NCBI GenBank assembly: GCA_012295275.1
Contig: CM022677.1
Span: forward strand, 14,112,832 to 14,176,831
Length of the DNA stretch: 64,000 bases
Direction: 5' to 3'
From: Chrysomallon squamiferum
Lineage: Eukaryota > Mollusca > Gastropoda > Neomphalida > Peltospiridae
Shown here: positions 46,081 through 60,599 of the stretch, in pieces
How positions within the stretch are numbered: position 1 is the first letter of the stretch
Layout: each line of letters starts with the position of its first letter
Made by a program: the position numbers and the translations under genes
The notes under the pieces: generated by a model
The model's input: the letters and a program-made list of their open reading frames with translations, nothing else
What the model was told of the DNA's origin: nothing
Database searches by the model: none

Positions 46081-46963
46081 CTCTGAATACAATAATAATA
46101 AAAGATAAATATAGATAAAATACAGAATGACTGAGTGAAAATACATTAATAAGTTTCCCTTTTCCCAGACTTCTCCGTGTTTTCTTTTTATTACGTGAAA
46201 AACTGAATATCTTGGTAATTATATTCTTATTTTATAGTAGAAATATTTCCTTTCAGAAAATTAATTGATATACTTTTCTATTAACAATAGGAAAAGTCAG
46301 ACAGGCACGTGTTATCTGCAGAAAATTATTCTTAATATCAAGTTAACGCGTTTTTAATAAAATCTATCAAAATCTTCTGTAACTGAAAATAACATTTTAT
46401 TTTTTCGACTATGTCAAGGTTATCAAAATTTAGTTTAAGAAACGGCGCAATGTTGTTTTCTGTTACTTACCCACATATTACTGTGAAACACGGCGCTGTA
46501 AAATGTCAAACATTTTGTATTTAACAATTAGAGAATACAGGAAAGAAAGGTGATATTGCGGGATAAGGTTATTAAAATCAAATAACGCCGTATAAATAAA
46601 GTAAATATTTCATTTTTATTTATGAAAAAAACTAAACAAATAATGTTTAGTAGGAGCGCAGTTAATATGACAGAATGTAGCATCAATGTAAATCGAGAAT
46701 TATAGAACAGGTTAAGTGATAAACATTTTTTTAAACTTTAATAACAACTAAGGAATTGTGTGAGTAAATGTGTGTTGTTATTATTATTATTATTATTTTT
46801 TTTTTTTCACAATTTATTGATTATATATTACAGGAAAATACGAGTATCTCTGGATAATTTATACGGTATTAAGATTGCAGATGAAGAGAAGGCTTCTAGA
46901 GTCACAACGGTTATACTGGCAAATAAAATGAAGAATTCCTTAATAAAAATAATAATAATCATA

Positions 46964-47001
<38 letters not shown>

Positions 47002-47860
47002 AACATTATTTTAGATGAAACTAAGTTTATTCATTTACACAACAGTACTCACATTAATATATTTTATACTCAACTTGTTAATGTAACCGTTGTGACTCTA
47101 GAAGACTGTAATTATAAATACTGTGATAGATAATACAATGTATCTCACCTGTCTCTGTCTTGTAGTCTTTACGTTTTACAATATTTGTTAAATATGTTGT
47201 GTAAACTACATTAATTTAAAGCGATCAAGCATTTCACTTTAAAAAGGTTTATGTTGATTCATACCATCAGCCTGTAATTAATCTTCAATTTTTGTCTAAA
47301 AGTCTAATTTTCTATTAACTTGAATGTCACAACAGTAATTATCCTTTAATTAAAAATCACTCGATACTACATTTGTCACATAAATAGTGGTGGTGATTTT
47401 ATCAGAAACGTTTTTACAGGAAAATGTGAGAATTAATTACAGGTTTACGATTGTAACAATTGAATACAGCAAATGGATATTTCTGTTTGTCTGATGTATT
47501 AGATGACGCTGCACGTGACAAGAAAATATCTGATAATTCGTTTTTATCATTCTCAGTTTAAAACATTTTTCAAAGAAATATTTATTTGTGATCATCGTTA
47601 TTTCGCGGCTGACAAAACTGTCGCATATTATGACATCTAAAATAATATTATGATGCTTGCTGAAGGACGAAGTTAGTGTCACTTTTACATCATCTTCGTC
47701 TCAGAATTTTGTTTATACACGGTAGAATTTGATAGTTAAAACTAATGACGTGAGGTAATTCTAATGCCAATAGCCCGAACCTTAATTCTGATGCAAACGC
47801 TACTTCTAATGATGATCTTAAAATTATTTTTCACATTATTATAACATTCATAGTAATATT
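46081..47860. other. AT-rich non-coding part of copy A
   Basis: Short TTA and AAT runs at 46773-46795 and 46966-47000. TAACCGTTGTGACTCTAGAA is shared with copy B. No gene recognised. Confidence 0.5.
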
Positions 47861-48620
47861 TAAAATACCCTAACCGTAACCTTGAGCCCTAACTCTAACT
47901 CTGACGCTAAAGAAATACCTAACCTTCATTCTTATGCAAAGACGATTTCTAATTCTGACCCTAAAACTATTTTCCACACTACCGTAATCCTAAGCATAAC
48001 CTAAACAATAACCCTAATCTAACCTCTAACCTAATCTAACCTCTAACCTAATCTTAACCCTAACCTAATCTTAACCCTAACCTAATCTAACCCTAACCTG
48101 CTCAACTTCTAAACCTAATCCTACCTAAGTCCACAATGTGGATTCTTATGTTAACGCTGCTCCTAATGGTGACCCTCTAATTAGTTTGCACATTATCGTA
48201 ACACTGATAATAAACTTTAAATAAACATCACCTTAACCCTTACCCTAACCCTAATTTAACCCTAACTTAACCCTAACCTTCAATAACAAGACTCTATCCC
48301 TAATACTAACTCTGATCATAAAACTGTTTTGCAGATTATCATAAGACTCAATAATAAATTTTGAATAATCCTAACACTAACCCTAACCCTAACCCTAACC
48401 CCCATCCTAAAGCTAACCATAGCCAAACTTCTAAAGCTAATCTTACTCAAGTCCCGATCCTTGATTCTTAACGCTACTTCTAATCGTGAGCCTAAAATTA
48501 TTTTCCACACTATCATAACCTCATAATAAAATTTACATAACCCGAGCCCGAACCCTAACCCTAACCTAAAGCCTAACTCCGACTCTAAAGAAGTGCCTAA
48601 CTTTAATTCTTATGCAAAGT
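47861..48620 (+). repeat. Degenerate CCCTAA (telomere-type) array, copy A
   Basis: Many CCCTAA, CCTAATCTAA and CTAACCCTAA words (complement TTAGGG) in clusters, for example ACCTAATCTTAACCCTAACC near 48060 and CTAACCCTAACCCTAACCC near 48374, separated by ordinary sequence. TTAGGG is the common animal and mollusc telomere repeat. This one is internal and decayed. Confidence 0.75.
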
Positions 48621-49144
48621 CTATTTCTTACCCTGACCTTAAAACTATTATTAAGATTACTTTATAAATTTTACTTTATAGTCATTTGAACTGTTTAAAA
48701 TACAGGGGGTGTTTTCTTGTAAGTTGGAGCAAATTTTGAGAAATGTACACCGAGAAGAAACTTTCTTATTATTATTTTATTATTGTTTTTTTTTATCTTA
48801 ACTTGTTGATACGTTTTGACTCAATGTGTGGCGTCTATGAAAACAGATAACGTGTTTTCAGTATACTTAGATAGTTAACCTGATTCAGTACTTTTATTAT
48901 GTTTGACAGAGCTGTTACTTTTTCCTTGTACTGCCAGCACTACTGTTTCTGCTTTTCTTACTGTTTTTAGTATTATTGTTGTTATTTATTTATTTATTTA
49001 TTTGTTAACTTGTTTATTTATGTATTTGTTTATTTGTTGTTTTTAAAAAATTATTTGCTGTTTATTAATATGTTTATTTATTTATTATTAATTATTTTTT
49101 GTTTTTATTTTTTCATTTGTTTACTTATTTATCTATTAAAAACT

Positions 49145-49221
<77 letters not shown>

Positions 49222-50548
49222 TATTAAGTTGACTTTGTACTAAAATAATGTTTATCTATATTTAATAAACTTTAGTCTTGAGAAAACAGATTAGTAGGTC
49301 ATGTTATCGCTAACACGTGTTTCAATAACCAGATGAACAGAGACGACACAAATTTGTACACGGGTCTTAGTAGTATTCCAACTTTCCAACATACAAACAT
49401 ATGATCTTAAATAAATTATTATTATTATTATTATTATTACATGAATTTTATTTCAAATATTTTAAATTACATTAAACCAAGTGTTTCCTCTGTACCTAGT
49501 GTTATCTTGAATACAACAAAGGTTAAAGAAGATTTATTTTAAGAAGTGTTTTATCTGTGTCAGTCACGCGGTCAGCAGATTGTTGGAGAGAGAGAATCTG
49601 GAAGAGGGGGGGAGAGATAAGGGCCGTTTGACTATAACACACACGAACACACACGCACACACAAAAGCGCGCGAGCGCAGATATACACACGCATACATAT
49701 TTACAGCAATACATACAAACATATGCGTGTATGTGTGTGTGTGTGTGTGTGTGCGAATTCATATTAAAATCACACACACACATGTACTTACATGTATATA
49801 TGCAAGGACAAAAAATATATTGTGTGTGTGTGTGTGTTCGTGCGTATTTGATTTAATATGAACTCTTAGGTTCAGTAAAGTAAATCGCTGTCAAGATATA
49901 TGTAAGATAAAAATCATAAACGCACTGATTTGACCCGCCTTAGAAAATGAAAATAAATAAATAAATAGACATAGATATATATTTTGTTTAAAAGCAGATC
50001 GACTGTTGAGAACTAATACTACTACTACTACTAATAATAATAATAATAATAACAACAATAGGAGTAATAATAAAAAGCGAGAAGTAATAAAGAAGTAACA
50101 CATTTTTTAATTTTAATTTTTTTTAATTTTTTTTTTTTTTTTGTATACATACGCGACACAAATGGCGGTTTCACAGAAGCAAAAGTTTTTAAAACGTTAC
50201 ATAATGAAATTTAACAGTAAATACAGTATAAAACTCTTTTATAACCAGAATGGTCAGAATTTAATTTAATTTATTTTATTTATTTAATTTAATTTAATTT
50301 TATAATTGTAATTATTTGCCAACATTTAATGACAGAGAAACACATAATAAAATAAAATTAAACGAATGAATAAATAAATAAATAAATAATAAGACCATTA
50401 AATTTGACATTAAATCTGTTGGTAATATATATGTCACACGATTAACATGCGTTCTATTGTTATTTATTTATTTATTTATTTATTTCTGTGTGTGTGCGCG
50501 CTCATGTAAGAGTGTCTATTATTTATTAGAACTTTATTATCTCTCTCT

Positions 50549-50595
<47 letters not shown>

Positions 50596-50995
50596 AGCTG
50601 ACTTTGTACTAAAGCAAATTTGTTCATCACCAGATAAGAAAGGTGAGATAACGCAGAGAACTTTAGTCTTGACAAAACAGAGTAGTAGGTCTTGTTTCGC
50701 TCACTCGTGTTTTAATAACAAGTTAACAAACTGTACACAGATAACAAATATTTCAAACTGTGATCGTAGAAATAATCGAATTTAAAAATATAGTTAATTA
50801 AAATGCAACTAAATTTTATTACATTAAACAAATGACTTTTGGCAATTTCAGACGATTTACAATTTTATCACAATGAAATTAAAATTTACAGAACAATTTA
50901 GTTTTTACATACAACCACAGCATTAGCATTTGTATTAATATTAGCAGTGGTATAAGTAACAATAATAGTAGTAGATATAGTAGTAGTAGTAGTAA

Positions 50996-51036
<41 letters not shown>

Positions 51037-51300
51037 AGACTAGTAGTTATAGCAGTAGGGTTTGAATATATGTTTATATTATATTCATATAATAGTGTCT
51101 GCGTTTGTGTCTGTGTGTATATGTGATTGTATGTATGTATGTGTGTGTATTTGTATGCAGGTGTGTATGTGTGTGTATGTGTGTGTGTTTGTCTGCGTAT
51201 CCTGTCTGTACTCTTATTAAATCACTGTTTTGTCAGAAAATTAGTAAGTCAGTAAAGTCATGTTATCACTGAATCGTGTTTTAGTAATAAATTAATTATA
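48621..51300. other. Microsatellite-rich non-coding end of copy A
   Basis: Contains TTTA runs (48985-49130), (CT)n at 49149-49210 and 50546-50592, (TTA)n at 49411-49440, GT/CA runs at 49640-49840, AAT near 50030-50055 and (TAG)n at 50970-51035. No gene. Confidence 0.7.
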
Positions 51301-51500
51301 NNNNNNNNNNNNNNNNNNNNNNNNNNNNNNNNNNNNNNNNNNNNNNNNNNNNNNNNNNNNNNNNNNNNNNNNNNNNNNNNNNNNNNNNNNNNNNNNNNNN
51401 NNNNNNNNNNNNNNNNNNNNNNNNNNNNNNNNNNNNNNNNNNNNNNNNNNNNNNNNNNNNNNNNNNNNNNNNNNNNNNNNNNNNNNNNNNNNNNNNNNNN
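51301..51500. other. Assembly gap, 200 N
   Basis: Exactly 200 N, placed precisely between copy A and copy B of the direct duplication. Confidence 1.
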
Positions 51501-51624
51501 TATCTCTTTTACCATTCGATTGCATCCACAATGGCTCGTACCAATGTGTGCACATCTGATAACATTGAATGTCTCTTTGATGTGCCAGTAATACTCAGGT
51601 CATGGTTGGAGGTGCAACATCTTA

Positions 51625-52750
51625 TCAACATCTTATCAACTTCTCAACATCACCACACTGAAGAATCTCATACTTGGACAGAAGATAATAACCTTGGTAT
51701 GACTTAGCTGATGATTGTTCATGTTTTGTGTTCCTGGCTTCTGGCCTGAACTGTCCCAGTGTAAACAGCGTGCCCTTGATATACAGATTATCACCATTTA
51801 ACACCAGTCTTTTCCCTTGCCTTTTTGCTGTAATGTGGATATAGTAATTTTCTGCTGTCATTAATTTCTTTCAGGAATTGTTCATTAACCCTGTATGGCT
51901 TGTTTATCAGTGTTTTGGGTGCAGCTCTTCTCACTATTTATCTGTCTTTATATAAAATGAATTTAGCAACAATAGGCCTTATATATCCATCAAACTTCTC
52001 CCCAGTTGTTCACTCTGTGAAAGTCAGTATTATTTTCTACTTTCATTTCATTTTTTCATAAACATTTTCAACTCCTTGTCTGTGTCTTTCTCTGGTATCC
52101 CACTAAAGATTAAATTGTCACACATGAAGTGAGTGTATAGGTCATTGTGTTTTTCTCTTGAGATTTTAATTCACATATTTGTTGTGTCATACTTTTATTA
52201 TTGTCTCTCATTTCATGAGTAGAACTGTTCATATCTAAGACAACAGATTTCAAATCTACAAGATTTTTGTATTCTTTCAAACTGTCAGTGAATGTAATTC
52301 ATACCCTTTTCATATCTTGTACTTTTTTCTTAATATCAATCATTTTACCACTGATATCTTGTTATTTCCATACTATTCAGTTGTTTTCAAACATGTTCAA
52401 TTTTTTTCCAGTTTATCACACATTATATCTAACTTTCTAATCAAAGTATCTAATTTTATACTGACATCTTGATTGTTCACAACTGGTGAAATTAACCCAG
52501 AAAACAGACAGTGGGATCATTAGGTTTGTCTGTATTGTCCATACTGTGACTGCTGAGACTGTTGAACTGGTGTTGACTGATAAAATGGTGTAGATGAACA
52601 TCTCGTTATTTGACATCCCAGAGCAGCTTGGCTAATGCTTATCCTTATTTTCTGTTCACTTTCTCCATTTTTACTCTTACATCTTCTCTTTGTTCCTTTT
52701 TGCTTTCATGTTGCATGCTCACGTATATTCAGCAATAATTTACATTGATA
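51625..52750 (-). pseudogene. LINE ORF1 protein remnant, copy B
   Basis: Same remnant as 37990-39050. The C-terminal piece is open at 51861-51625 (AKRQGKRLVLNGDNLYIKGT), but the RRM part is broken further by extra T residues near 52050, and the N-terminal part has an insertion near 52585-52620. Confidence 0.55.
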
Positions 52751-55157
52751 AAACAGATAAAATACCTTTAATACTAGTAAAGATTATATATTTTCACAGA
52801 GACATAACTTTTATTTCCACACGTGTGATCTAATGGAAGTAATGGTTACGCGTGTTGAAAACATTAAATTATCACACAAGAAAGATCAATTCACAATTCA
52901 GTTTCAGCCTCTGAGGTATTTTGATAATTTAATTACCAAGAGACGACAATTTTTATTTTTTTTATTTTATTTTTATTATTTTATTCTTACATGTTTTTGT
53001 TTTTTTAATGAAAGCTAATTTTCATTTTGTGTGAAATAATGTTTATTTTATTCTGTGAAATTAGTTTTAATATGAAATTAGTGAAATAAGACTGTTGCTG
53101 AACCGGGATTTGGATTGAGTGCCAGATAAAAAAGATAGGTCATTTGGTTTTGTGTTCTGTATTTATATTGTGTTAATTAAATCAACCAATATTATAATTC
53201 ATTTTGGATATATATATACTGAAGTCATATTTGGATATTATTCTTACTTCAAAATGTTTTCTTTTAACAGCCTTGAGTAACTAACAGTATTACAATATTA
53301 CACTCAGAATCAATTGACAAAGTAAGAAATAATTACAGCAAGTCATTTTCATGGATAATTTCTAACTTGACCACATATGCAATCGTAAAAGTTAATCATA
53401 CAAACATTATAAATCCTTACTAATGTTGTATTAAGCTAAAACATAATGATAATGTAATCTAAGCTGTTATAATACTGTAATTTTATTTTTAACTTCTTAA
53501 AATTATTTCAGTCGGAAAGGATTTTTTTAAATTCTGTTTACAACAGAACCAAAAAGAAACATTATATACAAATTTCCATTATTACAGTAAAAAAATGTTT
53601 AATTCACTTTATATAAGTAACATTCAGTAACTTAATCAATTTTGTATTACATGGTCCATGAATTCATTTTTTTTTTTTTTTTTTACCCATTTATGTTAAT
53701 TTTTACTTTTGCACTTTAAAAAATGTCACATTTACTTACAGCATACATATATATTTTGTTTTCTAATATTCAAGATTGTTCATTTAATTTCAACATTATT
53801 TATTTATTTATTATGATGATGTTGACCTTATTTATGAATAATGGTGTGATGATGATAAAAACAATAGACAACTCATTTTGGTATTTTATTTTGTAAATCA
53901 CTGTTACCCCAGTGCAGTAGGTCTCCCAGCCCTGTATCAAGTACAAGGTACACACCTAGAATTGTGTGTTGCTCCTAGAGTGACAAGAATGTCATGAAAA
54001 TTAGTTTTATGTTTGGTGGTGAGAAATCTACTCAAAATAATACTCAAGCAAATAATATTGTTTTGAGTTATTAAGTGATCTGCAATTATAAAGTATAATC
54101 TTTTATTTTGTATTTTGTATTTATTACTGTTTGCATGTAACATATAAAAGAGCATTTTGAGAGATAATTTAATGTTTTCACTAGGATTTATTTATGTTTC
54201 AGTTTTTTAAGTTCAACTTTGTTTTATTCAGAGCCTGAAAGATGATCAAGAAATACTTTATTGTTATTTCATTTATGTTAATGATGTATTTTAGTAATGG
54301 ATCTAGATGAGTGATTTTAGGAAATTTGTAGAACTGTTTGTTTAGGAAATTCCAAGCTTCTGTCAGCAGTTTTTCTTATTGTATGGATTGCAGCACTTTA
54401 CTTATTTATTTTCACTCATGTGTTTCCATCTTATCTGGACTATAAATAATAATGGATAGCTAGAAAATATCAACGATTTTCTTTTTCTTTAAAACAAAAA
54501 ACAAAATCCCTGAGAAGGATTGTAAAAGGATATAGTATATAATATACATTATGTTTTCATTGATCAGTAACATATGTTGTTTTGTCTTCCCACATTTTAT
54601 TTCTTCATAACTTTACATTGTTATCAAAATGGTTTTACTTATTAATTATATCAGGGTTTATTAATCAGTTTTAGAAATAACAATATAGCTATTTAAATGT
54701 ACTAATTCATTTTGTATTCATGCTTAAGTCAAATGTGTTCAACTGCATTTATCTTTTTTCTTCTGAGAAATTATAAAAAGATTGTCAGGATTTTTTCAGA
54801 TTAAATTAACAATTAATTACATTTAAATATTTACACTGTTTATCTTCTTTGATGATTTTATTTTTATATACTGATAATTTTATATAAATGTTTCATAAAG
54901 CATGCCCATTTGCTTGACATTTTAAATGATGTTAAGTTTGGCTAGTGCAGAATCAATGTAATAATGGTTTATGCACCAACAAACCTTGTAAAAATGTACA
55001 TGCCAGCCTTATAGAGCAGTGAACAGAACAGTTGTATAAATTGTATGGAAAAAATACTTCTTGATAAGACAGTGAAATGCAGTTAGAGCTCACAACAAAT
55101 GCTTCTTTCACTTTATTTTATGTTTTGTTTATTAATGAATATTATATTTTGTTGTAG

Positions 55158-55376
55158 GATCCTAGACAACAGATTGAAGCTGCCTCAGCCAGCACTTCAG
55201 TTGAAAATGTTGTAAGACACATTTTCAGAAAAGATTCACCAGAAAGCTATTACATCGCAGTCTTTCAAGAGAAAATCTGTCTGAAATGTAATTTGAATTT
55301 TGAAAATTTAGTGATCTCCAAGAGACTGCATTGTCAGTGTGATCAAAACATCCAGTGTACACATTGTACTTCATAG
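55158..55376 (+). pseudogene. Terminal-exon block, copy B
   Basis: Same 219-nt open block as 41520-41738 with a few replacements, after the same GTTGTAG acceptor. It shares the deletion of copy A, so it descends from the same damaged ancestor. Confidence 0.4.
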
Positions 55377-55549
55377 CAGCTTGCTCTCTTTTTATCACTG
55401 AGGTGTGCTTGGTTGTTTTAATTTTGTTTGCTGAAAGAGGAATGGAGATTCATCATTGCTATGGAATGCCATCTTTGTAAGCAAGCTAAAATGAATGTGA
55501 AAGTTTTTACATACAGGTATTAATTTTTATAATCATCTTATTTTTATAT

Positions 55550-55905
55550 TATTTAAATCAGGGGAAAATCAGGGTTTAGCAGGGGGTAATCAGTTTTTAA
55601 ATATTTTTAAAATTTTGTAGTTAGAAGTAATTAGAATTTTTTATAAAAAAAAAATACACAAAAAACATTTCTTCTATCTTTTTCTAAAATATTATTTAAA
55701 TCAGAGGAAAACTAAAGGTTTTCTCAGGTAATCAATGTAAATATAATTGAAGATTATGTAATTAGGGGAAATCTGAATTTTTTATGAAAAAAATAAAGAA
55801 AAGGATTTTGTTTTCTTTTTATTATTTAAATCCGGAGCAATCAAGGGTTTCCTGGGGGTAATCATTGTCTAAATATTTTTAAAATTATGTAATTATTGAT
55901 CTTCA
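55550..55905 (+). repeat. Tandem units of about 130 bp, copy B
   Basis: Counterpart of 41913-42260. Confidence 0.75.
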
Positions 55906-56827
55906 AGTTGAAATTACTTAAAAACCTGAACAGATAGTCAAAGTTAAATATTCAGTTATTTCTGTTTAGATATTTCTGCCAGTTCTTATAATTTGCCTTT
56001 CCCATTTTAGAAAGAATAATATAATTATTTCTGTAAGGAATGTTTAAAAATAGGAAATAATAATTTTAAAATGATAGAAAAAAAATAAAATTAAAAAATA
56101 AGAGAAAAAATGTACATAAATGAAATTTTTCTGAGCATTTTATAATTTGCTGTTTACATTTTCAAAATACTCAAAAAATTAGTTCAAAAATGTGCAAATG
56201 TCTTCTAATTATTTTATAATCTGTATTTTCTCTTTAATTCAATAAACAAACTAGAAAAAAAATAAATAAAGAAATAAAGAAATAAAGAAAAGAAAAGAAA
56301 ATAGCATTAATCTTTTTAAAAAAGGAAGTACAATTTGGTATTTAATATATTTCCAAGCTGCATGGAAATTAAAGCTGATTTGTTTGTACAAAAATTCAAA
56401 TTACAGATTCAAATTTTCATTTTTTATTTTAAGATATATTATAAGATTATGCAAATTCAGTACTTTAAATATTTTTAGTAATGTTTGGAGTTTTTGCCTA
56501 ACAATAAAATATAGCCAGGTTATGTTACAATATTTTAAAAAAAAGAAAATAGTATTTGTTCTTAACTGTTTTAAATCCTGACATTTGCAAATTCAAACTC
56601 ATTGCATCTTATCTAAAAGCAATAATGAAAATGGAAAATATTTCTGAAATTGTTTCAATTTCTTAACATTAAAAATGTTAAGGCACATTCAAATAATTTA
56701 AAACAAAAATAAATAAATAAAGAATAGTCTTTGCGTGTTCTTATTTTTATTATGTATATATTGATCAAAGTCTTGTGTATTTATTGTCAACTAGCAAAAG
56801 ATAATCTGACATAATCATTATTTATAT

Positions 56828-56830
<3 letters not shown>

Positions 56831-56878
<48 letters not shown>
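56831..56878 (+). repeat. (CT)n microsatellite
   Basis: About 24 CT units, shorter than its copy A equivalent at 43197. Confidence 0.95.
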
Positions 56879-56880
<2 letters not shown>

Positions 56881-57099
56881 CACTCAGTCTTTTTGGTATA
56901 TTTACAAACACGTTAAAGTTATTTCCCTTAGCATTGTCAAGCTAAAATTGATTTGCTGCATTTAGACGAATTTAGCTAATTCTTTAAAATGATTTAGAGC
57001 AAAATATTTCAATAGTACCATATATTTACTCCAACAGTGTATAAAGAGCCAATTTCCATTATTTGTTTGTTTATTTGAGTTATTATTATTACTTAATTA

Positions 57100-57426
57100 A
57101 TTATTGTAAAATTACTGTTTTGCTAAAAACTGTTTTTATCGATTTGTCCCTTGAATAAAAACAATGAATTTTTCATATAAATTTTGAGCAGTCAAGATCA
57201 CTCTGCATGATGTTACTAATCAAACTGAAGTTTGTTAAATAAGAAATATAATTACAATAACATTTTAAGACAAAACTAAACACCACCTTTTTAACATTGA
57301 ATTCTAATATTGAATTATAGTGACATATGCCTTTAAGATTTTGTACTATGAACCCATTTTACTTTTACTGTCATAGGCTGTCATAATGACGCCATAATCA
57401 AGCAAATTAATTTTTAATTCTTTAAA

Positions 57427-57466
<40 letters not shown>

Positions 57467-60400
57467 GACATACATAACTTCATTTTCATTTCTTTAAAAT
57501 AAAAATTACTGCAAAATTATTGTTTTAATCTGATTAATTTCAGCTATCTACAACAATTCAAAATCAAGTCAATAATATAAGAATAAATCATTAAAATAAT
57601 CAAATTAATAATTCTGTTTTTTATCTCTACTTTTATATCATTTTTCTGTTCATTTTTTGAAAAAACAACAACAAACAAAACACTTGGAACTTGTATTTAT
57701 TTTTACATAAACAAGGACAGTCTTTCACATGCAGCAGTTATTTGACAACAAACACATTAACTCTTTCTCACAGATAACATGTATGTACCAACTCATCCTT
57801 TCACATTCACATCTGTCTTTCTTTCTCTCTGTATCTATGTCTGCATCGATTTCTGCTACATACCCATGCCTCAGATAACACAAAAATTCGAATTTCCTTC
57901 AGTACACACATACACTCACACACAACTTACATATATATATATATATACCCATTTTCTTTTTCTAACAGCCAATGCATATACCCACATCTGTTCGTGTGTT
58001 TCTCTATCAATCCATAAATTCTACGCAATCTTTCTGTCGCCGCCTGCTTCTCTCCATGAACAGTCCAAACTGTTATTATTATTATTGTTCTATCTATATC
58101 TTTGTGCATCTCGATTATTTCATCAATTTTACAGTCTACCATGTAAAAGAAGTTTCCGAGGCGAAGACACTGTTAAATAAAAAATACAGGAAAAGATTTT
58201 GAAATAAATATAAAATATAGAATATTATTTACCCCGATTCTACATTTTGCTTTATAAACTGCGCTGCTGGATAAGCTTTAATATTTCATTGTATTAGATC
58301 ACCTCTGAATATAATAATAATAATAGATAAAATATAGAATGACTGAGTGAAAATACATTAATAAGTTTCCCTTTTCCCAGACTTCTCCTTGTTTTCTTTT
58401 TATTACGTGCAAAACTGAATATCTTGGTAATTATATTCTTATTTTATAGTAGAAATATTTCCTTTCAGAAAATAGATTAATATACTTTTCTATTAACAAT
58501 AGAAACAGTCAGACAGCTACCTGTCATCTGCAGAAAAATTTTCTTCTTATCAAGTTAACGCGTTTTTAATAAAATCTGTAACTGAAAATAAAATTTTATT
58601 ATTCAACTTCATCAAGGTTATCAAAATTTAGTTTAAGAAACGGCGCAATGTTGTTTTCTGTTACATACCCACATATTATTGTGAAACACGGCGCTGTATA
58701 ATGTCAAAGATTTTGTATTTAACAATTAGAGAACACAGAAAAGAAAGGTGATACTGCTGGAAGAGGTTATTAAAATCAAATAACGCCGTATAAATAGAGT
58801 AAATATTTATTTTTTATTTGTGAAAAAAAAAAGAAAACAAAAGAAAACATTTTTAGTAGGAGCGCAGTTAATATGACAGAATCGAGAATTATAGAACAGG
58901 TTAAGTGATAAAACAAAAAAAACAAAAAACTTTAATAACAACTAACATTAATGTTCATATTTCAGATAAAATAGTGCTGACGGAAATAAATTACATAACG
59001 CAGTACAAATAAAGAAAATGTCTGGATTTTTTTTTTTTTTTTTGTGTATTTCTTTTTTTTATCAATCTTAGTTTACTTGTATAAACTTTGCAAGTATTAG
59101 AAAAAAAATGCACACATTTGTTTTTCTGTCTTTTCTTTTTTTTTCTTGCTGAGTACGGTTTATAAAAAATATTGAAACTTTTTTAAAAGCTTACGGCACA
59201 AGAGAAAACAATATTTTAGTATAAATGATATTAACAGGATCAAATACCTTTTCTGAAGACTAATACAAAATATATATATATATATGTATTGTCTTTATGT
59301 GTAAGGGCCGTATGTAATTTTAATGACGTCAAGACTATTAAATTTTGAGTATTTTTAATTGTTTAATAATAATAATAATAATAAAATATTATTATAGCTG
59401 AAACTCAATTTATTCATTTACACAACAGTACTCACATTAATATATTTTATTCTCAACTTGTTAATGTAACCGTTCTGACTCTAGAAGACTGTACTTACAG
59501 ATAATAAACTCTGATAGATAATAAAATGTATCTCACCTTTGTGTGTCATATAAAGCCTTTACGTTCTACAATATTTGTTAAATAAAGAACATAGCAGCAC
59601 TTGATATTACGCTGCACATCTAATTATCACTCTAATATGTTGTGTAAACCACATTAATTTAAAGCGATCAAGCATTTCACTTTAAAAAGGTTTATGTTGA
59701 TTCATACCATCAGCCTGTAATTAATCTTCACTTTTTGTCTAAAAGCCTAATTTTCTATTAACTTGAATGTCACAACAGTAATTATCCTTTAGTTACTAGC
59801 AGTAGTGTAAATTAATATACTTTAATAAGATGAATCATTTTCTGCAAATTTATTTAATGCAAAGTTTATATTTACTGCCAGTAGATTGTTTGAATGAATA
59901 CATTGAGATTTGGTTTAAACAACCTATATTTTATATCATTTTTGCGCAGTCTCAATTTACTTTTATGAACAGTGCTCATATTACAAAATAAACGGGATAT
60001 CTCAAGGTTAAAATATGCTGAAAAAGTTTTTAAAAAAGAAGAAAAGTCACGTTTTAGTCATTTATTATCAAGTTATCGGAAGCACAGAAGAGGCCACGAA
60101 TATTATCACTTTTTCTGCGTAACTGTAACGAGTTAAAAATCACTCGATAATAAATTTGTCACCTAAACAGTGGTGGTGATTTTATCAGAAGCGTTTTTAC
60201 AGGAAAATGTGAGAATTAATTACAGGTTTATGATGGTAACAACTGAATACAGCAAATGGATATTTCTGTTTGTCTGGTAATTTGATAATTTAATATCTGA
60301 TAATTTGTTTTTATCAGTCTCAATTTAAACAATTTTTCAAAGAAAGATTTATTTGGGATCATCGTTATTTTCCGGCTGCCAAAACTTCTAAAATAACATT

Positions 60401-60590
60401 ATGATGCCTGCTGAAGGACGAAGTTAGTGTCATTTTTACATCATCTTCCTCTCAGAATTTTGTTTATACATGGTAGAATTTTTTGATAGTGTAAAACTAA
60501 TATCGTAAGGTAATTATAATGCCAATACCCCCAAACCTTAATTCTTACGCAAACGCTACTTCTAATGATGATGCTAAAACATTTTTCACA
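57100..60590. other. AT-rich non-coding part of copy B
   Basis: (TTA)n at 57430-57466 and poly-T at 59017-59045. Frames near 57779-58200 are threonine/histidine/tyrosine-rich artefacts of CA/TA repeats. No gene. Confidence 0.5.
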
Positions 60591-60599
60591 TTATTATAA

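Larger units (their letters stand above)
37852..51300 (+). repeat. Direct duplication, copy A
   Basis: Matches 51501 to about 63650 in order and orientation. Offsets are about 13.65 kb at the start and about 12.2-12.4 kb after about 46080, because copy B lacks the segment corresponding to about 44720-46070. Copy A stops at the 200-N gap. Confidence 0.85.

Noticed and set aside
49523-49861. His/Thr-rich and Cys/Val-rich frames
   Set aside because: Translations of (AC)n and (GT)n tracts.
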